Positions 8,579-18,198 of a DNA stretch of 64,000 bases are shown one piece after another (the stretch's first letter is position 1; every line of letters starts with the position of its first letter). The position numbers were made by a program, and so were the translations under genes. This DNA is from Adineta vaga (lineage: Eukaryota; Rotifera), in contig CP075494.1 of NCBI GenBank assembly GCA_021613535.1, positions 4,526,001-4,590,000 of the forward strand, written 5' to 3'. The notes beneath the pieces are model-generated. The model did not search any database. It had not been told where the DNA came from and saw nothing but the letters and a program-made list of their open reading frames with translations.

Positions 8579-10927
8579 ATGTGCTATCAAAATTTCTTCC
8601 GTTTTAATAAAAGATCTTGGCAAGAATCGAAAGCAATGATTTCATTGATAATCTATTGTCTATCTGGTACATTTCTGACTTTATTTAATAAACTTACAAT
8701 CATTCGTTTTCCCTATACAAATATTCTTTTAATTTTACAAAACACTTTCGCTGTTATTCTATTAATATTCTGTTCTCAATGTTTTCGTTCAACATTTGGA
8801 TCTCTACCACGATTAAATCGAATGGTTTTTCAAGTTTGGTTACCATTAGTTATCTTGTTTGTTCTCATGTTAATATCAAGTTTAATTGCATTAATCTATG
8901 TTAGTGTACCAACAGTTATTGTCATGAGAAATTTAACAACTTTATTTGTTTCACTTCTTGAATATTTGTTTCTAAAACATAAAACAACACGTTTTTCTCT
9001 TGTGATATTAATTGGCATGTTATGTGCTGCAATACTCTATGCAAAACATGATTTTACATTTAATATTCGCGGTTATATTTGGTTAGGTGTGAATATTCTT
9101 AGTACAAGTATTTATCAGATTTATATTAAGAAAATTATTCATTTGGTTTATTTTGAAAATATTGGATCGATTGGAATGTCGTATTATAATAATTTATTAT
9201 CTTTACCTTTACTTTGGATAATTGCATGTGGAACAGGAGAATTCAAGAGATTAATCATGGATTCTAATTATGAAATGATTTCGATTCTTTTAATAATTAT
9301 TTCAAGTATTCTTGGCTTTTTATTAAGTATATCGGCATTTACTTTAAACAAATTAATATCTGCAACTTCAATGATGGTTGCTAATAATGTGAACAAATTC
9401 TCTGTTATTCTCCTCAGCGAACTATTTATTAAATCAACTCTTGATCTAGTTGCTTCTATTGGTGCAATATCCGTTCTTTGTCTTGGATGGTTATATTCTC
9501 AAACAACAAAATCAACATTAAAAACAATCTGTCTTATCATTACTATTCTTTTGATGATCTTAGGTGCAATTATTGAATACAAATATACTAAAACTACCGA
9601 AGATTATTATAGTCAATTTCAACCGATTATTTTCAATAAAACAATATTACGCCGATCTCTAAATACTCAGCAAGGAAATGAAATTTATCAATCATATCTT
9701 CCCATATCCAAGAAATCCTATCATATATCTCATCCTAAAATTGATATACGACATGTTCAAAACTATTCTCTTCCACAAAATTGTCGAAATCGAAATGCAT
9801 CGATATGGAAAACATGTGATATTCGTTCTTGTCAACCTTATACTCGTCTACCGAAATGGAATTATCCCCAACAAACAATTTTGCAAGAAAAAACTGATGA
9901 ATTTATTCATCATCTATTAGAAATAGCTTGGGGTAGAAATCCACCTTGGATTGATTTATATTTACGTAGTAGTTGTAATGGTATTATGGAAATGCAATAT
10001 CTTCTTGAAAGTATCAAACTTTTTTGGCCAAGATTTTTAGGTTCTATTATCATTGTTCTTGATGTAAATGATGAGAAAATTTTAAAATATATCTTACCGA
10101 ATCAACCAACACATCATTATATCATTAGTTTTGAACATACACCTTGTTTACCTGGACGAATTTTTAATCAATATAGTTATTTAAATCTTGATCGACATTC
10201 ACATGCTGATTATATTTTAACAGTTGACAGTGATTGTATATTTCATTCACCAGTGACACCGGATTTAATTTTTCGTGATGGAAAAATTATTTTATCGTCA
10301 TCACAAACATTTCAACGAGATCTCTGGTTAAAACCATTGGAAGCTATTATGGGCCTGGGAATGTATGAACGACATTATATGGTAACACAACCAGTGACTT
10401 TTGCTCGATCAACCTTTTCATCATTTCGAAAATGGTTTTGTCAAACGAAAGGACAATGTTATGAAGATCAGCTTACACAATTATTACCAAAATATTATCA
10501 AGAATTTTGTTGGATGTGTCAACTTGGTACTTATTTAGAACGAGGACATGTAGAGAAAAGTGAATATGATACATATTGGTATCAACATTTAGATGATCCA
10601 TCATTAAAACCAATATTACGATATGCAATTCATATTCCATATGAACCATTTAATACAACACAATGTCGAGAGGTATTATGTTATGAGAAAACAGCAAATG
10701 AAATTATTAAGCAAGGATTATGTCGAGCATTTGGTCCATCAATATTTCAATTTTGTATGAATTATAAACATTTTAATTATATAAATAATGTCACATTTTC
10801 TTATGCCCAATTCGAAATTCAAGCAGCAGAAAAATCTGAACGAATCAATGTATTAAATGATTATTTAAAACGTTTAGCAAATGTAACAATGATGGCTTAT
10901 GATTTTAAGAATGTAGGACAATGTTAG
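8579..10927 (+). CDS. Nucleotide-sugar transporter fused to a lumenal glycosyltransferase
   Basis: Uninterrupted 782-residue frame. Residues about 20-310 carry ten hydrophobic segments of the triose-phosphate/nucleotide-sugar transporter fold (for example VPTVIVMRNLTTLFVSLLEY and SATSMMVANNVNKFSVILLS), closest in style to GDP-sugar carriers of the Golgi. An extra eleventh membrane segment (TICLIITILLMILGAIIEYK, about 316-335) would carry the chain back across the membrane, so the rest lies in the Golgi lumen. Residues about 445-700 are a GT-A type transferase with LTVDSDCIFHSPV (DxD metal site, about residue 548) and many cysteines and N-glycosylation sites. It is divergent from the dideoxysugar enzyme, which would supply its substrate. 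The exact GT family was not identified. Confidence 0.75.
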   Translation: MCYQNFFRFNKRSWQESKAMISLIIYCLSGTFLTLFNKLTIIRFPYTNILLILQNTFAVILLIFCSQCFRSTFGSLPRLNRMVFQVWLPLVILFVLMLISSLIALIYVSVPTVIVMRNLTTLFVSLLEYLFLKHKTTRFSLVILIGMLCAAILYAKHDFTFNIRGYIWLGVNILSTSIYQIYIKKIIHLVYFENIGSIGMSYYNNLLSLPLLWIIACGTGEFKRLIMDSNYEMISILLIIISSILGFLLSISAFTLNKLISATSMMVANNVNKFSVILLSELFIKSTLDLVASIGAISVLCLGWLYSQTTKSTLKTICLIITILLMILGAIIEYKYTKTTEDYYSQFQPIIFNKTILRRSLNTQQGNEIYQSYLPISKKSYHISHPKIDIRHVQNYSLPQNCRNRNASIWKTCDIRSCQPYTRLPKWNYPQQTILQEKTDEFIHHLLEIAWGRNPPWIDLYLRSSCNGIMEMQYLLESIKLFWPRFLGSIIIVLDVNDEKILKYILPNQPTHHYIISFEHTPCLPGRIFNQYSYLNLDRHSHADYILTVDSDCIFHSPVTPDLIFRDGKIILSSSQTFQRDLWLKPLEAIMGLGMYERHYMVTQPVTFARSTFSSFRKWFCQTKGQCYEDQLTQLLPKYYQEFCWMCQLGTYLERGHVEKSEYDTYWYQHLDDPSLKPILRYAIHIPYEPFNTTQCREVLCYEKTANEIIKQGLCRAFGPSIFQFCMNYKHFNYINNVTFSYAQFEIQAAEKSERINVLNDYLKRLANVTMMAYDFKNVGQC

Positions 10928-11320
10928 TGTCAACCGATGTGACTCGTTGCCACTAACTATATCAGTGTATATTTATATATATATACATATTCTTTTCTTT
11001 CCTGTCGTTTATGCTTTTGTTCTGTGATTCTTTAGGACATCTTTGATGACCTTTTGTTACGCAATATCATGTCCGTATATTATTACGTCATTATATTGCG
11101 TCGTTGATTTTCTCTAGTTGTTCCAGTTTCCTCCTTGTCTCGTTTCTCTTTTTTTCTACCACTTATTGTTGTTTGTCCATTTACTGATTTTCATCAATAA
11201 AGACATTTACATTCACACTTACATTCATTATCATTTACGTGAGTTCTCTTTCATTAGGACAGATCCCGTTCTCAGAGTTTAGCCTCCTCTGTTTTGGAGG
11301 CTACAGTCAGGGTTATTACA
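10928..11320 (+). mobile_element. Possible solo LTR
   Basis: The segment begins TGTCAACC directly after the stop codon of the preceding gene and ends TTACA, with an internal TATA-rich stretch (about 10965-10985), an AATAAA signal at 11196-11201 and an 8-bp stem TAGCCTCC/GGAGGCTA (11280-11303). This is the order of parts in a retroviral-type LTR. A target duplication is only suggested (GTTA on both sides, offset by one base). It could instead be an ordinary 3' UTR. Confidence 0.35.
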
Positions 11321-11597
11321 CGTTATTAGAGATCCTCACAGACAATGAATATAGAAAGTGGTTTTCATGTTTGTGATAAAAGTTCATCAATATTTTAACT
11401 ATAGCTTGACTATACATTCTATAGATTCAATTGGAATACTATGGAAATCTCCTTTTAATAAAGATACACACTCATTCTGAATTGACCAAATCAATGCTGA
11501 AATTGAGTTCTTGTTTGTACTTTATTATAATGATTAAAATAAATAGAAAAATAAAATATAATATTGTGATCGAACGTAGACTAATTTATATGAATGC
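11321..11597. other. Intergenic, no gene seen
   Basis: AT-rich spacer between the possible LTR and the convergent bZIP gene. It includes an AT-rich run just beyond the bZIP stop that may serve its 3' end. Confidence 0.4.
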
Positions 11598-12367
11598 CTA
11601 AATTGTATTGATTGATCTAGTATGAACAAGTGCTTCACAAGATGATTTGAGTGTTGCTAATTCATTGGTTAATTGATCAACTCGAGTAATCAGTTGTTGA
11701 TTTTCATTGATTAACATAGTCATTTTCAATGCTTTTAATTTTTTGTCTTCTTTATCTTTTTCTCGAGTTCTTTTTACTGCTCGATTATTTTTCAATCGTC
11801 GATGATGATATTCTTCAGAATATTTAATCACTTTCTTATTTCCAAATCGAGTCCATTGTAAAGAAGAATCGGAATTTAGTCCAGAATCATTCGACGTTGA
11901 ATCTGTCGAAACGATTATCGTATCGTTAGTGATCGAGCTAGTTACAGTTTCATAATTTTGGATTAATATTGAGTGGCATTGATTGTCGAATATATCTACG
12001 TGAGAACTGGATAATTTTTCAAAAGAATTGGGAATATTTGAAGTAACGGATGAGTCATGTAATTCTTCATTGGTCAAAACAAAATCATCAAGTGATGTAA
12101 AAAGTTCATTTTCTTCAAAACTATTTGAATCGCATGATAATGAATCGATCAATAAGTCAGTAGATGATTCGGTTGTTGCTGATTTCGTTGATGTGTTTGG
12201 AGAAAGGACATTGATAGATGTCATCCTTGTTAGCGAGATGTCCATATTGAGTATCTAAAAGATAAATATAAGGTCTGTTCTCTTGAAATGATATACTTTA
12301 ATGCCAGACTTACCGGATCCTTTAAAGAACCCTTTTCGGTGTTTATTATTTGTTGATCGTGAGACAT
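11598..12367 (-). CDS. C/EBP-like bZIP transcription factor
   Basis: Two exons joined at a clean 59-nt intron (12255-12313, GTAAGT..TTTTAG, phase 0) so that KGSLKDP reads into ILNMDISLTRM. ATG 12367 is the nearest start; the frame stays open upstream to 12586 and a 3' splice signal (ATCTTCAG) near 12445 hints at a further 5' exon. The long serine/threonine- and aspartate-rich N-terminus looks like an activation region. The C-terminus has the basic region HHRRLKNNRAVKRTREKDK, whose NNxAVxxTR core is of C/EBP type, followed by heptad leucines and a short leucine zipper (LITRVDQLTNELATL). It would bind DNA as a dimer in the nucleus. Class assignment good, orthology unknown. Confidence 0.75.
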
Positions 12368-12586
12368 TTGATTTAAATTCTGAGAATAGCATAATATTTG
12401 TGTAGAAGAATCAACTGGATTTTGTTGTGTGGAACCTTGTTTGCTGAAGATACCAAATATAATTTTAAAAAGACGATTATGTGTGTAAACGTAAGTCTGC
12501 AATGTGTCGAATGAAAGTCTGTATGTTGATGACAAATCAAATGCTATAGTTATTGCGAAATTCTTTCGAAAAAGAAATATTCCCAT

Positions 12587-13057
12587 TTTTTTATTTGCTT
12601 TCTGTTATTCTAGTGACGCAATATCGTTTCGCAATAATATCAAAGATGAGTCAGACATGTAATTTCGTCATCATATAGAAAATGAAGAAGGATGGTTCAG
12701 ACATGAGTTATTATTGATTCTGATGTTAGATCAAATACATATAACTAAAAATATGTGTATAATTCTAATCACACAGATATTAAGTAAGAATGACAATAAT
12801 TTCAATTTACAGTTTATTTCGATAAATCATAAAATTATTCAAATTTTCACTAACAACCATGGAGAAATCATTTGAGTTCGTACAATCTATGAAACGAGGA
12901 TGATCATGCAAGATCGAAGAGTCGAAACGAAAAACAAAAAGAAAACAACGTTACCATCAGTAGCTCTCTACTTTTCTTATCACATTAACACTGTAGAAAT
13001 AATTGATAAGAAAAGTTGACATACTTTGCAATCATTACATTTCGTCGTTATACATCG
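12587..13057. other. Intergenic between divergent genes
   Basis: Separates the bZIP gene (-) from the linalool dehydratase-isomerase-like gene (+) and should contain both promoters. No recognisable element. Confidence 0.4.
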
Positions 13058-14650
13058 ATGATGTCGAAGTATTTTTCATTTTTTATTTTCATTTCTCTTC
13101 TATTTGTATCATCTTCATCGGATTCGATTTTATCAGAAAAAGAATTGAAATTAATTCGCTATCTATCCTATTTAACACATCTTCAAACAACATCAACAAC
13201 CAATATTACTTGGAATGGTTGGGAAAAAAATTACGATGGTCCTCAACTTGGTTTAGATTCGATTCGATATCCTCTCGCTCATATCGGTTACACCGCTGCA
13301 GCTTTAGCATATCGAACGCCGAACTATCGTGAATTAGCTTTAAATATTTTAAATGATACCATAAAACGTATGTTAACTATACAAGTATGGGGATATATCG
13401 ATCAATATTGGAAGAAAACATCGACATTTCCAGATCCTGTTTATTATGAAAATATTATGTATAGTGGACATCTTTTACAATTAATAACATTATATGAAAG
13501 TATTTCTGGAGATTTTATCTATGATACACAAGGCTTTGATTTCATTTGGAATAAAGATGGACAATCTGTAACTAAAATTCATTATACAACAACACAACTT
13601 GCTTATGTTATTTATCGTCAAATGAATGAAGAATCTTCAGCAGGTGTTTCATGTGAACCAGGATGGGTCTATACAATTTGTCAAAATCATCCACATCTTG
13701 GTTTAAAACTCTATGATATCGTTCGTAATAGTACTACAACATTTTCACAAATATCATCAAAATGGAAAGATTTTCTCAATCATCATGCACTCGAAGATAT
13801 TCCATTGTATAAAAAAGATCGATATTTTAAAATGTTATATCAACGTTCTACTCATATTTGGGTACCATTTTTTGCTGCGACAGGTAATGATGGATGGGCA
13901 TTAGCGTGGATGTCATCTTGGTACGATCAAAATCAAACATCAAATTTTATCTGCAATGGATGGGAAGTAATGTATAAGAATAAATATTGGATAGTGTCGA
14001 AAAATCATAGTTTATCCAGTTGTTACCTCGAAGCGGGTGGTTATATTGGTGTTCGAATGCAAATGAATCGTTGGATAGCAACATCATTTTATCCCATTGT
14101 TGAAAAGCAATGTTCAACAACGAAGACAGAAAAATTAACATGTGCTTATTCATGGTTTGAAAATGATTTCGGATTGTTAGTAGATACAGATCATGATGGA
14201 TATTTCGAATCGTTTTACTATGAAACCAATACAGTTTATTCGAATTGGGTTACCACAAATGTTTTATTGTCATTGTTAATGGGAGAGAACGGAGATGAGA
14301 CAAGAGAATTTTTAAGAAAAATTTATACAACAAAATTTCATGAAAAATTTCTTAATGATGAACCAGAAATTTTAGCTGTTCAATATCCATCAGTACGTGT
14401 TACACGGGCACAATATGATTCGAACACAAAACTATTAATTCTTAATTTCAACACAGAGAAACCAATGATTTTATCAACACAATTCGATTTAAGATATCCA
14501 TATTCATTTTTAACTATTTCAAATATGACACGTGATGGTACACGTGATGGATTTACATCAAAACAGATAGCCAACAATAGAATAAGAATTGAATATTCTT
14601 ATAATACTTTGGAAAGACAAAATACAGAATTTCATATATTATTTCATTAA
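13058..14650 (+). CDS. Linalool dehydratase-isomerase family protein, secreted
   Basis: Intronless, 530 residues from the ATG-ATG at 13058; the first 20 residues (MMSKYFSFFIFISLLFVSSS) are a signal peptide. The body matches the alpha/alpha-barrel LinD family: YDGPQLGLDSIRYPLAHIGY, then ENIMYSGHLLQLITLYESIS, then SCEPGWVYTICQNHPHLGLK. The Met and His of MYSGH (M134, H138) and the two cysteines nine apart (C199, C208) have the spacing of the catalytic Met/His and Cys pair described for bacterial LinD, which hydrates myrcene to linalool and back. The family is known in bacteria and fungi, so transfer into this animal genome is likely. The true substrate here is unknown. Lack of introns fits a transferred gene. 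Confidence 0.75.
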   Translation: MMSKYFSFFIFISLLFVSSSSDSILSEKELKLIRYLSYLTHLQTTSTTNITWNGWEKNYDGPQLGLDSIRYPLAHIGYTAAALAYRTPNYRELALNILNDTIKRMLTIQVWGYIDQYWKKTSTFPDPVYYENIMYSGHLLQLITLYESISGDFIYDTQGFDFIWNKDGQSVTKIHYTTTQLAYVIYRQMNEESSAGVSCEPGWVYTICQNHPHLGLKLYDIVRNSTTTFSQISSKWKDFLNHHALEDIPLYKKDRYFKMLYQRSTHIWVPFFAATGNDGWALAWMSSWYDQNQTSNFICNGWEVMYKNKYWIVSKNHSLSSCYLEAGGYIGVRMQMNRWIATSFYPIVEKQCSTTKTEKLTCAYSWFENDFGLLVDTDHDGYFESFYYETNTVYSNWVTTNVLLSLLMGENGDETREFLRKIYTTKFHEKFLNDEPEILAVQYPSVRVTRAQYDSNTKLLILNFNTEKPMILSTQFDLRYPYSFLTISNMTRDGTRDGFTSKQIANNRIRIEYSYNTLERQNTEFHILFH

Positions 14651-15061
14651 ATTGTGTTTTTCTAATAAATTTTGTCGATTCAATTTCTTACATGTGAACG
14701 TTATACGCGGTCGTTGAGTGTATAACTATAATATTATTCGATTTTACTGAATACTCACACCTACATATTCACGTCGTATGTGTTTTAGTGATAGAAGACT
14801 TCTTTTTCTTCTTTCTTCTAAATAACTCTTCGAATGATGAAGAATCTAATTGCTGACAGTTTTTGATTGAAGACGATCTTTTTCCTAAGTTTTCACATTA
14901 AATTTGAAATAAAGATAAAAATAAAAAAAAGAGCGCTTGAGATGATAATTCAATTGCAAGAGCATAAACATCGTAAAAAGGAAGACTATTGGCACTTTTT
15001 AAATGTATTTCTGAAGTAAAAATATTACATTATTTGTATTTTTTCCACATACATTGGAGTC
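14651..15061. other. Intergenic, nothing recognised
   Basis: AT-rich spacer between two plus-strand genes. No coding frame or clear signal. Confidence 0.4.
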
Positions 15062-16597
15062 ATGCTCAACCGTTACTTCAAAATTTTTATTCTGATCGAA
15101 TGGATATGGACACCAGTTTATCTACAAATGATTTGGCAATCAAAAACTAAAATATCAGATGCTGGTTTTAAATTTTCTCCTATTGACGAACAATCACTTT
15201 TTCTGTTTCAATATACTGCTAGTTCTTTAATTACTTGTACAACAATTTGTCATTCAACTACACGTTGTCGTATTTTTGATTACGATGATCAAACACATCA
15301 GTGTCGTCTTTTTGAAGGAGATTTGACAACAATGGGTTCAATTATTGTTTCATCATCATCACAATCACGTGTCGGATCTATTCAAATGTCTGGTCAACAG
15401 TTTCTTAATGTTGGACAGCCTTGTTCATTTTGTCAAGGAAACACATATTTAATATGTTTGAATACAACTTGCCAATGTCCATTACATACGTATTTTGATG
15501 GAATCATCTGTCGAAGTCAAAGATTACTTGGAGCTACATGCAATACAAGTAGAGAATGTCGGACTGATTTAAATTATACATGTTTGCCACGGCAACAGTG
15601 TGGTCGTAAGTATTAAGAATCTTTTTTTCTCAGAATTGATCTTTACAATATTTCGATTTTTATAGCACTTTCTGTGTTGAATGGTGTTACTGTTGCTGGT
15701 AATGCAAATGGTGCCGCTGGAAGTACATCGAGTGCATTAAATAATCCAATGGGAATAGCCGTAGATTCATATGGTTCAATTTATGTCAGTGATTACAATA
15801 ATTCTCGCGTTATTAGATTTCAAGAAGGATCTTTAAATGGTACAATTGTTGCTGGTACTGGAACAGCTGGCAGTTCAAACATGCAATTAAAAGGACCAAG
15901 CGGAATACACGTAGATTCATCATCGAATATTTATGTCTCTGATAGTTGGAACTATCGAGTCATGTTTTGGCAGAAGAACGCTTTCAATGGAAGTCGTGTA
16001 GCAGGTACTGGAGTTTATGGAAATTCTTTTACTACATTCGATACTATCGCTGCTGTTGTTGTCGATTCGTTGAGAAATATTTATATAAGTGATCCTTTCC
16101 ATAATCGAGTCGTAAGATGGGCAATGAATGCTTCTACTAGTACGCTTGTGGCTGGTACAGGAATAGCTGGAAATAATAATCAACGATTAAAGGAGTCATA
16201 TGGTTTATATCTAGATGAATCGAATTCAGATCTTTATATTGCTGATACTGGCAATAGTCGTATTCAACTTTATAAAACGGACAATCCAAACAATGGTACT
16301 ACAGTTGCTGGTGGAAATGGTCCCGGAACAGGAAGTAATCAATTAAATATGCCTGTGGGTATTGTTGTTTCGAAAAAGACAGGTTCTATGTACATCACTG
16401 ATTATTTAAATCACCGAATACAGCGTTGGAATCTCGGAGCAACAAGTGGAGTAACAATAGCAGGTATTACTGGTGTAAACGGTGTCAATGCAACTTTATT
16501 AAATAATCCGTATGAACTTACATTGAATCATAATGAAACTTATCTTTATGTCAGTGATAAAAGTAATAATAGAGTACAACGCTTTTTGCTTATTTGA
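15062..16597 (+). CDS. Secreted NHL-repeat protein with N-terminal cysteine-rich domain
   Basis: Two exons joined across a 60-nt intron (15606-15665, GTAAGT..TATAG), 491 residues. The N-terminus is a signal/anchor (IFILIEWIWTPVYLQMIW). Residues about 30-180 are cysteine-rich with CTTICHSTTRCRIFDYD, an apple/PAN-like pattern, and an EGF-like CLNTTCQCPLHTYFDG. The second exon holds at least five NHL-type repeats of the form NPMGIAVDSYGSIYVSDYNN ..RVIRF, which fold as a beta-propeller. Such proteins are numerous in bdelloids; their ligands are unknown. A decayed relative is at 34070-36450. Confidence 0.8.
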
Positions 16598-17638
16598 CTA
16601 AATCCTGTATGCTCTTTGAATGTTTTATTGTAATTGTTCTTGGAAAACCCTTATAAAATAAAGATAAAATTTCAGCAAAAGAACGATCTTCACTCTTGAA
16701 AATTCGAGAAATCGATTGCAAAATCAAGAAGATAATCTATTTTGAGGGTGTGGATTTGGCTGAGGGTACTCCAATCTCCTGTCACCCACACTCCGTAATC
16801 CTGTACGTCGCTTGAAAACTAATAAATGACATCTTCACTGTATAGTTGTTTATATCTAATTTTTAAGTACGTACTTAGCTTTTTTTCTAATAAATGTCAA
16901 TCTACAATACTTATGTTTCTTGCCTAATATACTTTCACTAAATAAAAACGCCTTTTCAAAACACAACACACATACGCTTCATTTCCTTGACATCATTCTA
17001 TCTTATAGTCTAATGTTGATCTAACTTGGTCTTAACGTACAGGCGAATACTTTTAGGAAAAACTCGAATCTGACGCTATAAGATAACCTACCTGAATATC
17101 ATTTTTATTTTATATTAAATCTATAGAGAAAATCTTCACAGATTGAATAATATATATATATTAATTTCTATGAAGATTGATTGTTGATGCGTATATTCAT
17201 CAAAAAAATGATCGTTACAATATTGAAGATCGAAATTCATAGCAAGAAGAATAATTAATAGTATTGTATATTTCATTTTCATTGTCAATTAAAAGAAGCT
17301 ATTGTTCAACATATAGACGGCGCACAATGTACTTTTCCTTTTCGTTTTTTTTTGTTGATGCACAGAAAGATGCATCTGTATTATTTCTTGGAGACGAACT
17401 AAAACTTGCACTGTTCAAAAACAATTCATAGCACAATTTCGTTGACAAACCAATGAATGAAATCATTAGAGAAATATAAGATATAATATATCAACAGATG
17501 TCAATTGATGACGAAGGAAATGAAAGAGACGAACATTAGACCATAAATATATTACGTCCAATGAAGAAAAATGAGTCAGAAGTTAAACAATGATAATGAA
17601 AGAAATGAATAGTCATTATTGTTTCAACTTTGAATTTA
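16598..17638. other. Intergenic with GGGTGTGG hairpin
   Basis: About 1 kb without a credible gene. At 16744-16794 a GAGGGTGTGG arm faces a CACCCACACTCC arm, forming an imperfect hairpin related to the stronger one at 48746-48808. The rest is AT-rich with a TA run near 17150. Confidence 0.5.
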
Positions 17639-18124
17639 ATGGAATTCAATATTATTTTCTTGGATATTGACGGAGTATTATGTTTAAATCGTAAGATTAG
17701 TCAAGATTGTTTACAACATTTGAAAACAATTGTTGACAGGACATCTGCACGAATAGTTTTATCATCATCTTGGAAGTAAGAATCAAATGAAGAATTTTCT
17801 ACTGTAAGAATTTAAGTTTTTAGATTGTTTCCAAAATCTCGTGCACAAATTGAATCAAGATTTAAAGATATTGGTATTGAACCTTTACTAGGTTGGACAA
17901 GTTCTCGTGGTAAAACTCGAGTCGACGAGATCTATTATTGGTTGAAATTCTTCGATAATAAAACTATAGAAGACGATATTTCGATTAAGAAATGGATTGT
18001 CATTGATGATATGGATTTATTGAAATTAGACAAAAAACGAATGGAGAATCATTTTGTTTTAACAGAAGAAGAACATGGAATTACTGACGAAACTGTCAAA
18101 GAAGCTATTCGATTACTGTCTTAA
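17639..18124 (+). CDS. Small HAD-superfamily hydrolase
   Basis: Two exons around a 48-nt intron (17776-17823, GTAAGA..TTTTAG), 145 residues. HAD motif I is IIFLDIDGVL (Asp nucleophile D9 and D11), motif II is IVLSSSWK, and the C-terminal WIVIDDMDL supplies the paired acidic residues of motif IV. The ordering SSSWKLFPKSRAQIE..GIEPLLGWTS..KTRVDEIYYWL resembles the small HAD domain found in Swiss-army-knife RNA-repair proteins. A soluble phosphatase is likely; the substrate cannot be read from sequence. Confidence 0.8.
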
Positions 18125-18198
18125 TATTACTCTCTCAAAACCGTATGTATAAAAATTTGACTCATCAAAAAAGCACATTACACAATAATTTATTATTA

